Assembly (NCBI RefSeq): GCF_003254295.1
Contig: NZ_QKZO01000005.1
Location: forward strand, 248,001 to 312,000
Source: Rhodobacter capsulatus
Lineage (GTDB): Bacteria; Pseudomonadota; Alphaproteobacteria; Rhodobacterales; Rhodobacteraceae
Length of the DNA stretch: 64,000 nucleotides
Direction of reading: 5' to 3'
The translations under genes and the position numbers were made by a program. Numbering within the stretch: position 1 is the stretch's first letter; every line of letters starts with the position of its first letter. Of the stretch, positions 1-8,944 are shown one piece after another. The notes under the pieces were generated by a model, which saw nothing but the letters and a program-made list of their open reading frames with translations, was not told the DNA's origin and did no database searches.

Positions 1-596
1 CCGCCTTCGCCGCCCAGCACCTTCTGCCAGGAGAAGGTGGTGACATCGAGCTTGTCCCAGGGCAGGTCCATCGCGAAGGCCGCCGAGGTGGCGTCGCAGA
101 TGGTCAGGCCTTCGCGGTCGGCCGGGATCTTGTCGCCGTTCGGCACGCGCACACCAGAGGTGGTGCCGTTCCAGGTGAAGACGACATCGGTGTTGAAATC
201 GACCGTGGCGAAATCGACGATGTCGCCGTAACCGGCTTCCTTCACCTCGGCGTCAAGTTTCAGCTGCTTGACGACATCGGTGACCCAGCCGGAACCGAAG
301 CTTTCCCAGGCGCACATCGTCACCTTTCGGGAGCCCAAAAGCGACCAGAGCGCCATCTCGACGGCGCCGGTGTCCGAGGCGGGAACGATGCCGATGCGGT
401 AATCCGCCGGAACGCCCAGAATTTCGCGGGTCAGGTCGATGGCTTCTTTCAGCTTGTTCTTGCCGATGGCGGCACGGTGCGACCGGCCAAGCGGTGCATC
501 CGAAAGCATGTCGAGGGAGAAACCGGGGATCTTCGCGCAGGGGCCCGAAGAGAAACGTGCATTCGCCGGACGGTTGGCCGGGGCAGTATTCGTCAT
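1..596 (-). CDS. serC: Phosphoserine aminotransferase, 3' part outside window
   Basis: Transaminates 3-phosphohydroxypyruvate with glutamate to phosphoserine, the second step of serine synthesis; cytosolic, PLP-dependent. The ATG at 594-596 opens a frame with no stop for 198 codons to the window edge, so the C-terminal half is missing here. Residues 14-20 (RFSSGPC), the GRSHR stretch near 37 and [10 protein letters not shown] near 189-198 fit the alphaproteobacterial SerC family, with Lys192 as the likely PLP lysine. A GGAAGGA ribosome site lies just upstream. It is divergent from serB, which catalyses the next step, so the pair brackets a shared control region. Confidence 0.93.
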   Translation of the reverse strand, partial: MTNTAPANRPANARFSSGPCAKIPGFSLDMLSDAPLGRSHRAAIGKNKLKEAIDLTREILGVPADYRIGIVPASDTGAVEMALWSLLGSRKVTMCAWESFGSGWVTDVVKQLKLDAEVKEAGYGDIVDFATVDFNTDVVFTWNGTTSGVRVPNGDKIPADREGLTICDATSAAFAMDLPWDKLDVTTFSWQKVLGGEG

Positions 597-645
597 GTCG
601 CTATCCTTCCAGATAAACGCCCTTCGTTGGGGAAGGGTGTCCCAC
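597..645 (-). promoter_or_regulatory. Candidate serC 5' leader RNA
   Basis: Directly upstream of serC, read on the minus strand, a hairpin with arms CCCTTC and GAAGGG (620-625 and 632-637, extendable outward with one mismatch) is followed by a short second helix (TATC/GATA) that overlaps the ribosome site. A conserved serC leader RNA is known upstream of this gene in Alphaproteobacteria. The position fits; membership in that family is my inference and needs a covariance-model test. Confidence 0.4.
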
Positions 646-752
646 CGTCGCTGCTACAGGCTTTGCCCCTCTGGCACAAGATGGAAAATCACGCTAAAGC
701 GCCGCATCGGATTTCAAAAGCGACATCCCTCCAGCCCCGGGACCCCTGATCC

Positions 753-1625
753 ATGTTCATCGCCACGCTTCTCGCCGACCCGAAAGCCGCCAATCTGGAG
801 GCGGTCACGGTCACCTCGCTGCGCAACGCCTGGGGGGGCGGAGAGGTCCGCTGGCTGGCCCCGGGCATTGCCGCCGAATTCCAGATCGACAGGATGCCGG
901 AGAACCGCTGGCAGGTCTGGGACGATCTGCAAAAGCTCGGTTTCGATCTTGTGGTGCAGCCGGCCGAGGGGCGGAAGAAAAAGATGCTGCTGGCCGACAT
1001 GGACAGCACGATGATCCAGCAGGAATGCATCGACGAGCTGGCCGATGTGGCGGGCGTGGGGGCGCAGGTGAGCGCGATCACGGCGCGGGCGATGAATGGC
1101 GAACTCGACTTTGAAGGGGCGCTGACCGAGCGTCTGGGCCTGCTGACCGGGTTGCCGGAAAGCGTGATCGGGCGGGTGATTTCGGAACGCATCACCTTCA
1201 TGCCGGGCGGTCATGACCTTTTGCGGACGATGAAGGCGAACGGGGCTTACTGCGCGCTGGTGTCGGGCGGATTTACCGCTTTCACCGGCCATGTTGCTGA
1301 AACGCTTGGCTTTGACGAGAACCGGGCGAATGTTCTGGGCATCGAAAACGGAAAGCTGACCGGGGTTCCGGTGCTGCCGATTCTGGGGCGCGAAGCCAAG
1401 GTTCAAGCTTTTCTGGAAATTTCGGAAAGATTGAAACTGGCCCATTCCGAGGTGATGGCGGTGGGCGACGGCGCCAATGATCTGGGCATGTTGCAGCTGG
1501 CCGGGGCGGGGGTGGCGCTGCACGCAAAGCCCTCGGTCGCGGCGCAATGCGAGATCCGCATCAACCACGGCGATCTTTCGGCGCTGCTTTACATTCAGGG
1601 CTATGCGGTGGGCGATTTCGCCTGA
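753..1625 (+). CDS. serB: Phosphoserine phosphatase
   Basis: Removes phosphate from phosphoserine, the last step of serine synthesis. 290 residues: an N-terminal regulatory region of about 75 residues, then a HAD hydrolase core with motif I DMDSTMI at 82-88 (Asp82 nucleophile, Asp84 acid/base), a VSGGFTAF motif II and GDGANDLGML as the Mg-binding motif near the C terminus. Length and motifs are those of full-length SerB. It is divergent from serC and its last 25 bases overlap the convergent nagA end. Confidence 0.95.
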   Translation: MFIATLLADPKAANLEAVTVTSLRNAWGGGEVRWLAPGIAAEFQIDRMPENRWQVWDDLQKLGFDLVVQPAEGRKKKMLLADMDSTMIQQECIDELADVAGVGAQVSAITARAMNGELDFEGALTERLGLLTGLPESVIGRVISERITFMPGGHDLLRTMKANGAYCALVSGGFTAFTGHVAETLGFDENRANVLGIENGKLTGVPVLPILGREAKVQAFLEISERLKLAHSEVMAVGDGANDLGMLQLAGAGVALHAKPSVAAQCEIRINHGDLSALLYIQGYAVGDFA

Positions 1626-2746
1626 AGCTGACCGCCCTGCCAGACCCGGGTCAGCTGCCAATCCTCGGTGAGATGCACCAGATCGGCGGGCAGGCCGGGG
1701 GCGATGCGTCCCCGGTTAGATCCGATCAGCGCCGCCGGGCGCGCGGTGGCCATGGTCAGCGCCTGTTCGGGTGGCAGCCCCAGAACCTTTACGCAGAATC
1801 GGATCGCCTGTGGCAGGCTCAGATCCGCCCCGGCGAGCGTGTCGTTTTCCGTCCTCAGGCTGCGGTTGGCACGATGGATGCGCTGCCCGGCCAGATCGAA
1901 GCCGGTCAGATCGGTGCCCGCAACCGCCATCGCATCACTGACCAGAAAGAGCCGCGCGCCCGCCAGCCGCAACGCCAGCCGGGCTGAGTCGGTGCAAACA
2001 TGCAGGCCGTCGGCGATCAGGCCGCAGGCGAAGGGCAGCGACAGGGCGGCGCCGACAAGCCCCGGCTCGCGCGAACCAAGCTGACTCATCGCGTTGAAGA
2101 GATGCGTCACGACGCGGGCGCCCGCGTCATGGGCCGCTTGCGCCTCGGCCATGCTGCAGTCGGCATGACCCAGCGCCACCACCACCCCCGCCTCGGTCAG
2201 CCGGGCGATCTGAGCGGGCGTCACCGCAGCGGGGGCAACCGTCAGCAGCAGCGCGGGCAGACCGGCGCGGGCCTCGCAGAGCGTCAGAAGGTCGTCCTCG
2301 GTCATCGGGCGGATGTGCTGCGCCGGGTGGCAACCGGGCCGCTTCGGGTCGAGATGGGGCCCTTCGAGATGCAGGCCGAGGAACCCCGGCACCCGGCCCA
2401 CCGCCGCCACCCCGGCGGCCAGAACCGCGCGGGTCTGCCGGGCCGAGGTGGTGATCAGCGTGGGCAAAAGCCCGGTCGTGCCAAGGCCCGCATGGGCGGC
2501 GCAGATCGTCGCGATCTCGGCCAGCGGGTCGTCGCCCGAGAGCATCACCCCGCCGCCGCCATTCACCTGCAGGTCGATCAGCCCGGGCGCCAGCAGGCCG
2601 CCGTCCAGGTCGATCCGCGCGCCTTCGGGCGTCTCCTGCACGGGCAGGATCGCCGCGATCCGGTCGCCCTCCAGCACCACCGCCTGTCCGTCGTGACACC
2701 GGGTCCCGTCGAACAGCCGCGCCCCGGTCAGGATCACGCGGCCCAT
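1601..2746 (-). CDS. nagA: N-acetylglucosamine-6-phosphate deacetylase
   Basis: Deacetylates GlcNAc-6-phosphate to glucosamine-6-phosphate in amino-sugar or cell-wall recycling. 381 residues of amidohydrolase TIM-barrel type: APGLIDLQVNGGGG near 53-66, HLEGPHLDPKRPG with the metal-binding Glu, THLFNAM in mid-protein, and VSDAM carrying the catalytic Asp. Length is normal. Its start overlaps the 3' end of the upstream kinase gene by 13 bases, so the two are almost certainly cotranscribed and translationally coupled. The 3' end overlaps serB convergently. Confidence 0.92.
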   Translation of the reverse strand: MGRVILTGARLFDGTRCHDGQAVVLEGDRIAAILPVQETPEGARIDLDGGLLAPGLIDLQVNGGGGVMLSGDDPLAEIATICAAHAGLGTTGLLPTLITTSARQTRAVLAAGVAAVGRVPGFLGLHLEGPHLDPKRPGCHPAQHIRPMTEDDLLTLCEARAGLPALLLTVAPAAVTPAQIARLTEAGVVVALGHADCSMAEAQAAHDAGARVVTHLFNAMSQLGSREPGLVGAALSLPFACGLIADGLHVCTDSARLALRLAGARLFLVSDAMAVAGTDLTGFDLAGQRIHRANRSLRTENDTLAGADLSLPQAIRFCVKVLGLPPEQALTMATARPAALIGSNRGRIAPGLPADLVHLTEDWQLTRVWQGGQLQAKSPTA

Positions 2747-3558
2747 GTTGCCGGATCCCGTGCCATCGCCATCGCGCCGTCAAGCGCCGTGCCCAAAGGC
2801 TCGGCCCGCGGCCAGTCGGTCAGCGCCAGCGTCGGACCGAGCCCGCCCAGCCAGACCACCGGCAGCGGCGGGTCGGTCTGCAACAGCCCGATCGCCGCGC
2901 GCAGCTCGGCCCGGGTCTCGGCCAGAACATGACGCGACAGCGGATCGTCAAAGGCGGCGGCCATGCGATGCACCAGAAGCGCGTGATCGGCCGGGGTCTT
3001 TTGCAGCGTGAAGGCGACCAGCCCCGGCCCGCCGCCCAGATCCGCAAGGATCGCTCGCGCCAGCGGCGAGAGCGGCGCATAGCCATCGAGCATCCGGGTG
3101 ATCCGGTTCAGCATCAGCCGCCCCATCCAGGCGCCCGAGGCCTCGTCGCCCAGCCGGAAGCCCCAGCCGCCGATCGCGGTGACCTGCCCGCCCAGCTGCC
3201 GCGCAAAGACCGAGCCGGTGCCGATCGCCGCCATGATCCCGTCGCCCGTTCCCAGCGCGCCGCGCAGCGAGGTGGTCACATCCTGCACCACCTTCGCCCG
3301 GAACGGCAGCGCCGCTTCAAGCCGCGGCGCCGCGCCCGAGAGGTTCGCCCCGGCCACGCCCAGCACCGCGCGCACCTGATCAAGCGGCCGATCCCCGATC
3401 AGCCGCAGCGCCAGACCGCGCAGGCTTTCCAGCGCCGCGGCGAAATCCGTGGCGATATTTGCAGGCCCGCCCTCAGCCCGGTCCAGCTCGCGCCCCTCGG
3501 CATCGCAAAGCACCGCCCGGCAGCCGCTTCCGCCGCCATCAATCGCAAGATAGACCAT
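2734..3558 (-). CDS. BadF/BadG-type ATPase, probable N-acetylglucosamine kinase
   Basis: 274 residues. The N-terminal nucleotide-binding motif YLAIDGGGSGCRAVL and the internal MAAIGTGSVFARQLGG place it in the ASKHA sugar kinase/BadF-BadG ATPase family. Together with nagA, which it overlaps by 13 bases, the likely job is phosphorylating GlcNAc to feed the deacetylase. A longer in-frame extension exists upstream, but the ATG at 3556-3558 puts the family motif at the very N terminus, so I chose it. Substrate specificity (GlcNAc versus another amino sugar) is inferred from context only. Confidence 0.82.
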   Translation of the reverse strand: MVYLAIDGGGSGCRAVLCDAEGRELDRAEGGPANIATDFAAALESLRGLALRLIGDRPLDQVRAVLGVAGANLSGAAPRLEAALPFRAKVVQDVTTSLRGALGTGDGIMAAIGTGSVFARQLGGQVTAIGGWGFRLGDEASGAWMGRLMLNRITRMLDGYAPLSPLARAILADLGGGPGLVAFTLQKTPADHALLVHRMAAAFDDPLSRHVLAETRAELRAAIGLLQTDPPLPVVWLGGLGPTLALTDWPRAEPLGTALDGAMAMARDPATWAA

Positions 3559-3690
3559 GTTCGCCTCCGTTCGGCCCAAGATGCCGTGGCCCGGCGGCAG
3601 CGGCAAGGCGAAACCCGCCCGGGGCGCAACTCGGCGCTTGTCCCCGGGTCGCGGGCCTTGATAGGAAGGGCCGCCGAGCAGGGGGGGGCG

Positions 3691-4320
3691 ATGCGACGGA
3701 TCTTGATCACTCTGTGTCTGAGCCTTGCCCTGTCGGGCTGCGTCACGGCGCTGCCGTTCAAACTCGAGCTGCCCCTGCCGCAGCACAGGCCGGTCACCGG
3801 CCGGGTCACGCTGCAACAGGGCGCGATGACCCTGATGGCGCCGGACGGGTTCTGTGTCGATCCCGGCTCGACCCGCGACGGGCCCGAGGGCAGCTTCGTG
3901 CTCTGGGGCAGCTGTGCCGCGATCGGCGGCGATCCGCGCGCGCCGCGACCGGCGCAAAAGGCGCTGCTCAGCGCCACGGTCGGCCCGCTCAGCGAGGATC
4001 CGGTCGAGACTGCCTTCGAGAGCTACGAGGCCTTTTTCAAGAGCCGGGCCGGACGGGCGGCGCTGGCGCGGTCGGGCAAGGCGCGGGATGTGAAGATCCT
4101 GGCGGTGAAGCGCGAGGAGCGGCGGTTGCTTTTGAAAATCGCCGATCGCTCCGCCCCGACCACCGCGCCGGTGGACCCGGTCTACTGGCGCGAGATCATC
4201 GGGCTTGGCGGCCATGTCGCGGCGCTGTCGGTGCTGCCGCTGGCGGGCAGCGCGCTGGATGACGCGACTCAGCTGGAATTGCTTGCGGCTTTCGACGAGA
4301 CCATTCATGACCTGAATTGA
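3691..4320 (+). CDS. Putative lipoprotein, unknown function
   Basis: 209 residues. The N terminus MRRILITLCLSLALSGCVT is a lipoprotein signal peptide with lipobox LSGC and acceptor Cys17, so the product should be lipid-anchored in the envelope. The rest has no motif I can name. The ATG at 3691 follows a G-rich stretch and places the signal peptide exactly at the start; an open frame continues upstream but is not needed. It is divergent from the sugar kinase gene and separated by 171 bases of relatively AT-rich DNA from the next gene. Confidence 0.75.
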   Translation: MRRILITLCLSLALSGCVTALPFKLELPLPQHRPVTGRVTLQQGAMTLMAPDGFCVDPGSTRDGPEGSFVLWGSCAAIGGDPRAPRPAQKALLSATVGPLSEDPVETAFESYEAFFKSRAGRAALARSGKARDVKILAVKREERRLLLKIADRSAPTTAPVDPVYWREIIGLGGHVAALSVLPLAGSALDDATQLELLAAFDETIHDLN

Positions 4321-4491
4321 TCGCATTTGGAGAGTGTTTGAAATGTGTTTCGCGACAGGGTTGCGGCGCGTTCGAAATGCAGTGTTTCATCTCGATTTTA
4401 AGCTTCATTTCTGCCCGGAGCCGGTGCAGAGAAACGTCTATATAACCTGTCGTTCGTATGATGGTGGCGTCCTCGGATCGCCAAGGTGACC

Positions 4492-5265
4492 ATGTCCGGA
4501 AAGTCCAATTCACTCCTTGACCGTCTGGCGCAAGGCCGGATGCTGGCGCGCTGGGAACGGGCGGGGCGCAAGGTTTCCCTGCTTGGCCCGGCGGAGCTTG
4601 CGCAGTTGCGCGACGATGCGCAGTCGCTGCGGCGCACGCTGGACCGGGTGCTGTTTCAGGCCGAGGAGCGTCTGGCCCTGTCGGCCGCCGGCGGTGACGG
4701 GATCGAGCGCCCGCTTGGCTGCGACTGGATCTGGCGGCCGGATCTGTGGCGCGGCCCGGTGGTGCCCGCGGGGCGTGTCGGGGTCGAAAGCCGGACCGGG
4801 ATCGGCGCCGATGCGACGCTGTTTCACGATTGCCGGGACAGCGACATCACGCTGCGGCAGATCCGCAACCGCCCGCCGCAGGATGCCGCGCCGTTCGGGC
4901 TGCGGCTGGATGTGTTCCGCTTCGACGGTGCGTTCCTGTCGCTGGTGCTTGATCTGCCCGAGGCGGGCGTGGCGGGGCTGAAGCGCAATCATCTGATCCG
5001 GCTTGCGATGTCGGTCGAGCTGGAACGGCCGATCGAGATTTTCTGCCGTCTGAACGTCAAGCACGGGCCGAACACCGATCAGCTGGTGCGGGAAATGCCG
5101 CTGGGCGGCGGCGCGGATTTCGTCGAATTCGATCTGGCCTATACGAAGATGAACGAAAAGCGGGTCGAGAAGGCCTGGGTCGATCTGATCTTCGAAGGGC
5201 CGCAGATGAACCAGATCCTGCTGCGGGATCTGTCCGTTGCGCGGCATCCGCGCGCCAATATCTGA
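4492..5265 (+). CDS. Uncharacterised protein (possibly the DUF6478 group)
   Basis: 257 residues from the ATG at 4492. A GTG at 4486 is in frame, but AAGG at 4483-4486 spaces correctly for the ATG. No signal peptide or membrane segment. Residues RPLGCDWIWRPDLWRGP near 75-90 and a later RLNVKHGPNTDQ segment look conserved and are reminiscent of a Rhodobacterales-restricted family; I am unsure of the name. The upstream region has TATATAACC near 4440, a possible -10. Next gene starts 9 bases after the stop, so the two probably form an operon. Confidence 0.7.
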   Translation: MSGKSNSLLDRLAQGRMLARWERAGRKVSLLGPAELAQLRDDAQSLRRTLDRVLFQAEERLALSAAGGDGIERPLGCDWIWRPDLWRGPVVPAGRVGVESRTGIGADATLFHDCRDSDITLRQIRNRPPQDAAPFGLRLDVFRFDGAFLSLVLDLPEAGVAGLKRNHLIRLAMSVELERPIEIFCRLNVKHGPNTDQLVREMPLGGGADFVEFDLAYTKMNEKRVEKAWVDLIFEGPQMNQILLRDLSVARHPRANI

Positions 5266-5274
5266 GGGGGCGGG

Positions 5275-5622
5275 ATGCTGGAAGGATCGCGGATCGCGGC
5301 AGGGCGTTGGGAAGGTCTTTGGACCGGCACGGCGGAGCCGGGCCTGAGGGTCATGCATCAGGAGCGGGAGCTGCCCGGTCTTGCCTGCGAGGCGCTGGGC
5401 GGGGGGCGCTGGCGGCTGAGCCTGCCGATCCCGGTGGAGCTGCTCTCGGATGGGGTGCAGACGTTCCTGTTGCGCGCGGGCGACGACACGGTGGGGCATT
5501 TCACCCTTGTCTCGGGCCAGCCGCTCGAGGCGGATCTGCGCGCCGAACTCGATCTGCTGCGGGCGGAACTGGATCTGCTGAAGCGGGCGTTCCGGCGCCA
5601 TTGCGTCGAGACCGGCGCCTGA
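5275..5622 (+). CDS. Small uncharacterised protein with C-terminal helix
   Basis: 115 residues. The N-terminal two-thirds look beta-rich (alternating W, G and L positions). The C terminus (about 88-108) has a heptad-like run with the near-repeat AELDLLRAELDLLKRAF, suggesting a short coiled coil. It follows the previous unknown gene by 9 bases and shares its strand, so a joint role is likely. I do not recognise the family. Confidence 0.65.
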   Translation: MLEGSRIAAGRWEGLWTGTAEPGLRVMHQERELPGLACEALGGGRWRLSLPIPVELLSDGVQTFLLRAGDDTVGHFTLVSGQPLEADLRAELDLLRAELDLLKRAFRRHCVETGA

Positions 5623-5635
5623 GACCGGCGCCTGA

Positions 5636-5699
5636 GGCCGGGGGCGCTGCCCGCCGAGGCAGTGCCTCGGCCCCCCGGGATATTGGAGCAAGATGAAAG
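5636..5699 (+). repeat. Intergenic hairpin plus GGGATATT..GCAAGATGAA element
   Basis: A GC-rich inverted repeat (GGCCGGGGGC with GGCCCCCCGG) is followed by GGGATATTGGAGCAAGATGAAAG at 5677-5699. The same arrangement recurs at 7797-7826, 12262-12325 and twice at 39862-40020. It lies between convergent genes, where it may end transcription from the left. Confidence 0.6.
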
Positions 5700-5704
5700 G
5701 TGGA

Positions 5705-7720
5705 TCAGAGCCGGGCGCCAAGCCTTGTGCCCTGATCGATCGCCCGTTTCGCATCCAGCTCGCCCGCGACATCAGCGCCACCGATGATGTGCGGCGTGAA
5801 GCCCTGCGCCGTCAGCGCCTCGGCCAGGATGCGCTGGCTGTCCTGACCCGAACAAAGCACCACCGTATCGGCCGCGATCAGCGTCGGGTTTTCGCGTCCG
5901 GCGCCGAAGCTGATGTGCAGGCCCTCGGGGGTGATGCGGTCATAATTCACCCCGCCGATCATCTTGACGCCCTTGGCCGCCAGCGCGGCGCGGTGAATCC
6001 ATCCGGTCGTCTTGCCCAGGTGACGGCCGGGTTTTTCTGGTTTCCGTTGCAGCAGCGTTACCGCCCGCGCGGGCGGGGCGGGGGCGGGCTCGGCCAGACC
6101 GCCCGGGGTTTGCGCCGGATCGCCGACGCCCCATTCGCGCCGCCAGTCCTCGGGGTGGAGCGTCGGGCTTTCCGTCACGGTCAGGAATTCGGCGACGTCA
6201 AAGCCGATGCCGCCCGCGCCGATGACCGCGACCCGCGGCCCGGCCACGGCCTTGCCCGAGAGCAACTCGGCATAGCTGACGGCCAGCTCTTCGCCCGGAA
6301 TGCCGGGGCGGCGCGGGGTGACACCGGTGGCGATCACCACCTCGTCAAAGCCGCCCAGCGACGCCACCGTCGCCTCGGTATTGAGCCGCAGGCTGACCCC
6401 CGCGCGCGACAGCATGGTGGCGAACCAGTCGGTCAGGCCGATGAATTCTTCCTTGCCCGGGATGGTGCGGGCCAGCCGCAACTGCCCGCCGATCTCGGCG
6501 TCTTTCTCGAACAGCTTCACCGCATGGCCGCGCTCGGCCGCGGCGATGGCGCAGGCCATGCCCGCGGGCCCCGCGCCGACGACGGCGATGCGTTTCGGGC
6601 TTTCGGTGGGGGTCAGCACCAGCTCGGTTTCATGGCCGGCGCGCGGATTGACGAGGCAAGAGGAAATCTTGCCCGAGAAGGTATGGTCAAGGCAGGCCTG
6701 ATTGCAGCCGATGCAGGGCGCGATTTCCGCCGCGCGGCCGCTGGCGGCCTTGGCGACGAAATCGGGATCGGCCAGGAACGGCCGCGCCATCGAGATCATG
6801 TCGGCCTCTCCCGCGGCCAGGATCCCCTCCGCCACCTGGGGCGTGTTGATCCGGTTCGAGGTGATGACGGGGATGCCCACTTCGGGCCGCAGCCGCGCCG
6901 TCAGCCAGGAAAACGCCGCCCGCGGCACCGAGGTGGCGATCGTGGGCACCCGCGCCTCGTGCCAGCCGATCCCGGTGTTCAGCATCGTGGCCCCGGCCGC
7001 TTCGATGGCCTTGGCCAGAGCCACCACCTCGTCCCAGGTCGAGCCCTCGGGGACCAGATCGATCAGCGAGATGCGGAAGATCACGATGAAATCCGCCCCA
7101 ACCGCGGCGCGCACGCGCTTCATCACCTCGACCGGCAGGCGCATCCGGTTTTCGTATGACCCACCCCAGTCGTCGGTGCGGCGGTTCACATGGCGGACCA
7201 GGAACTGGTTGAGGAAATAGCCCTCCGAGCCCATCACCTCGACGCCGTCATAGCCTGCTTCGCGGGCGCGGGCGGCGGCGGTGGCAATGTCCGCGATCTG
7301 CTTTTCGATGCCCTCCGCGTCCAGCTCCCGGGGCACAAAGGGCGAGATCGGCGATTTCACCGCCGAGGCAGACACACATTCCGCCCCATAGGCATAGCGG
7401 CCCGCATGCAGGATCTGCATGGCGATCCGCCCGCCCGCGTCATGCACCCGCTCCGTCACCAGCCGGTGGTTGGCGATATCCTGCGGCGTGAACAAACCGG
7501 CCGCGCCCGGAAACACCCCGCCTTCGCGGTTCGGCGCCATCCCCCCCGTCACCATCAGCCCGACGCCGCCGCGCGCCCGCGTCGCGTAGAATTCGGCCAC
7601 CCGGTTCCAGTCGCCGGTCTCTTCCAGGTTGGTATGCATCGAGCCCATCAGCACGCGGTTGGGCAGCACCACATGGCCCAGATCCAGCGGCGCCAGCAGA
7701 TGCGGATAATGGCTCATCAC
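5705..7720 (-). CDS. NADPH-dependent 2,4-dienoyl-CoA reductase type flavoenzyme
   Basis: 671 residues of the FadH/old-yellow-enzyme fusion type. The N-terminal TIM barrel (about 1-340) binds FMN and carries HAGRYAYG and a conserved GYDGVEVMGSEGYF segment. A 4Fe-4S cluster motif follows at about 334-352 (CIGCNQAC then ISSCLVNP). The C-terminal half is a FAD/NAD(P) module with VVGAGPAGMACAIAAAERGH and VIGAGGIGFDVAEFL Rossmann motifs. Expected to reduce 2,4-dienoyl-CoA in beta-oxidation of unsaturated fatty acids; related enzymes act on amines or other enones, so the substrate is less certain. Divergent from a LysR regulator gene that may control it. Confidence 0.88.
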   Translation of the reverse strand: MMSHYPHLLAPLDLGHVVLPNRVLMGSMHTNLEETGDWNRVAEFYATRARGGVGLMVTGGMAPNREGGVFPGAAGLFTPQDIANHRLVTERVHDAGGRIAMQILHAGRYAYGAECVSASAVKSPISPFVPRELDAEGIEKQIADIATAAARAREAGYDGVEVMGSEGYFLNQFLVRHVNRRTDDWGGSYENRMRLPVEVMKRVRAAVGADFIVIFRISLIDLVPEGSTWDEVVALAKAIEAAGATMLNTGIGWHEARVPTIATSVPRAAFSWLTARLRPEVGIPVITSNRINTPQVAEGILAAGEADMISMARPFLADPDFVAKAASGRAAEIAPCIGCNQACLDHTFSGKISSCLVNPRAGHETELVLTPTESPKRIAVVGAGPAGMACAIAAAERGHAVKLFEKDAEIGGQLRLARTIPGKEEFIGLTDWFATMLSRAGVSLRLNTEATVASLGGFDEVVIATGVTPRRPGIPGEELAVSYAELLSGKAVAGPRVAVIGAGGIGFDVAEFLTVTESPTLHPEDWRREWGVGDPAQTPGGLAEPAPAPPARAVTLLQRKPEKPGRHLGKTTGWIHRAALAAKGVKMIGGVNYDRITPEGLHISFGAGRENPTLIAADTVVLCSGQDSQRILAEALTAQGFTPHIIGGADVAGELDAKRAIDQGTRLGARL

Positions 7721-7796
7721 GTCCTCGCGTTTTGGCTCCGGTTTTCGGCCACCTTACAAGCGCCGCCCCCCCTGTCACGGCAAACGCGACGTCATT

Positions 7797-7826
7797 GTCT
7801 TCATCTTGCCCGAAATACCTCGGGGT
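7797..7826 (-). repeat. Copy of the GATATTT-GCAAGATGAA intergenic element
   Basis: Read on the minus strand it gives CCCCGAGGTATTTCGGGCAAGATGAAG, matching the copies near 5.7, 12.3 and 39.9 kb. Here it sits in the 279-base divergent region between the flavoenzyme and LysR genes, so this copy is not at a gene end. The remaining part of this region, nearer the LysR gene, holds ATTG-N10-CAAT at about 7938-7955, a possible LysR-type site. Confidence 0.5.
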
Positions 7827-7999
7827 GAGCCCGCGAGGGCGAGGGGCAGAGCCCCTTTCGCGGCGCCCCGGGCAACAATCGTTTCCCCGCCTTGATCGAA
7901 GTTTGCAATTTCCCCCGTATTGTCCCGTAAGCGTCCAAATTGCGCCCGAATTCAATCCGATGACTTGGGCAAGCGCGAAACATTCCCGATGGGTGACCG

Positions 8000-8905
8000 A
8001 TGGACCGTCTGACCGAAATGGAAGCCTTTGCCACGGTGGTGGATCAAGGTGGCTTCACCGATGCCGCCAAGAAGATGGGGATTTCCAAATCGGCCGTGTC
8101 CAAGCATGTCTCGGCGCTGGAGGCGCGGCTGGGCGCAAGGCTGCTCAACCGCACCACGCGGCGGGTCTCGCCCACGGAAATCGGGCTCGCCTATTACGAC
8201 CGCGCCCGGCGGGTGCTGAATGACGCCGGAGAGGCCGATGCGCTGGTCACCTCGATGCAGGTGGCGCCCTCGGGGCTGCTCAGGATTTCGGTCGCGACCG
8301 ATTTCGGGGTGAACCTGCTGTCCCCGGTGCTGGGCGATTTTCTGCAGGCTTATCCGGAAGTCACCGTCAACATGGTGCTGAACAACCGCTATGTCGAGCT
8401 GATCTCGGAAGGGTTCGACATGGCGATCCGGGTGGGCGAGCTGGAGGACAGCACGCTCAAGGCGCGCAAGCTGACCGAGACGGCGAAACGGATGATCGCC
8501 TCGCCGCGCTATTTCGAGAAATACGGCCGGCCGACGAAAATCGACGATCTGAACGATCACAAGCTTCTGCATTATTCGAACCAGTCGAACGGCAATGTCT
8601 GGAAGATCACCGCGCCTTCGGGCGAGCGGCGGCAGGTGCGCTCTGCGGGCTGGCTGACGGTGAACGATGGCCAGTCGCTGCTGCATGCCGCGATCGCGGG
8701 GCTGGGCATCGCTTATCTGCCCAGCTTCCTTTACGCCGATGCGATGAAAAAGGGTCAGGTCGAGGAGGCGATGCCCGATCTGCCGATGGAGACGCTCGGC
8801 ATCTATGCCGTCTATCCGCCGGGCCGCTTCACCCAGCCCAAGGTGCGGGCCTTCATCGATTTTCTGGCCGAGACCTTTGCCGACAAGGGCCCCGACAACT
8901 GGTAG
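8000..8905 (+). CDS. LysR-family transcriptional regulator
   Basis: 301 residues. An N-terminal winged helix-turn-helix (about 1-60: MEAFATVVDQGGFTDAAKKMGISKSAVSKHVSALE) is followed by a LysR effector-binding domain of normal length. The DNA-binding helix SKSAVSKHVSALEARLG is typical of the CrgA/DmlR branch. Divergent orientation to the dienoyl-CoA reductase-type gene suggests that gene is a target. Effector unknown. Confidence 0.9.
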   Translation: MDRLTEMEAFATVVDQGGFTDAAKKMGISKSAVSKHVSALEARLGARLLNRTTRRVSPTEIGLAYYDRARRVLNDAGEADALVTSMQVAPSGLLRISVATDFGVNLLSPVLGDFLQAYPEVTVNMVLNNRYVELISEGFDMAIRVGELEDSTLKARKLTETAKRMIASPRYFEKYGRPTKIDDLNDHKLLHYSNQSNGNVWKITAPSGERRQVRSAGWLTVNDGQSLLHAAIAGLGIAYLPSFLYADAMKKGQVEEAMPDLPMETLGIYAVYPPGRFTQPKVRAFIDFLAETFADKGPDNW

Positions 8906-8944
8906 GTTTCCGTTCCTCCCACGGTGCCCTTCCGTCCGGCGCCG

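Noticed and set aside
4510..5781. 423-codon minus-strand frame across two small plus-strand genes
   Set aside because: Spans two genes with good starts and crosses the intergenic repeat; composition is that of a shadow frame.
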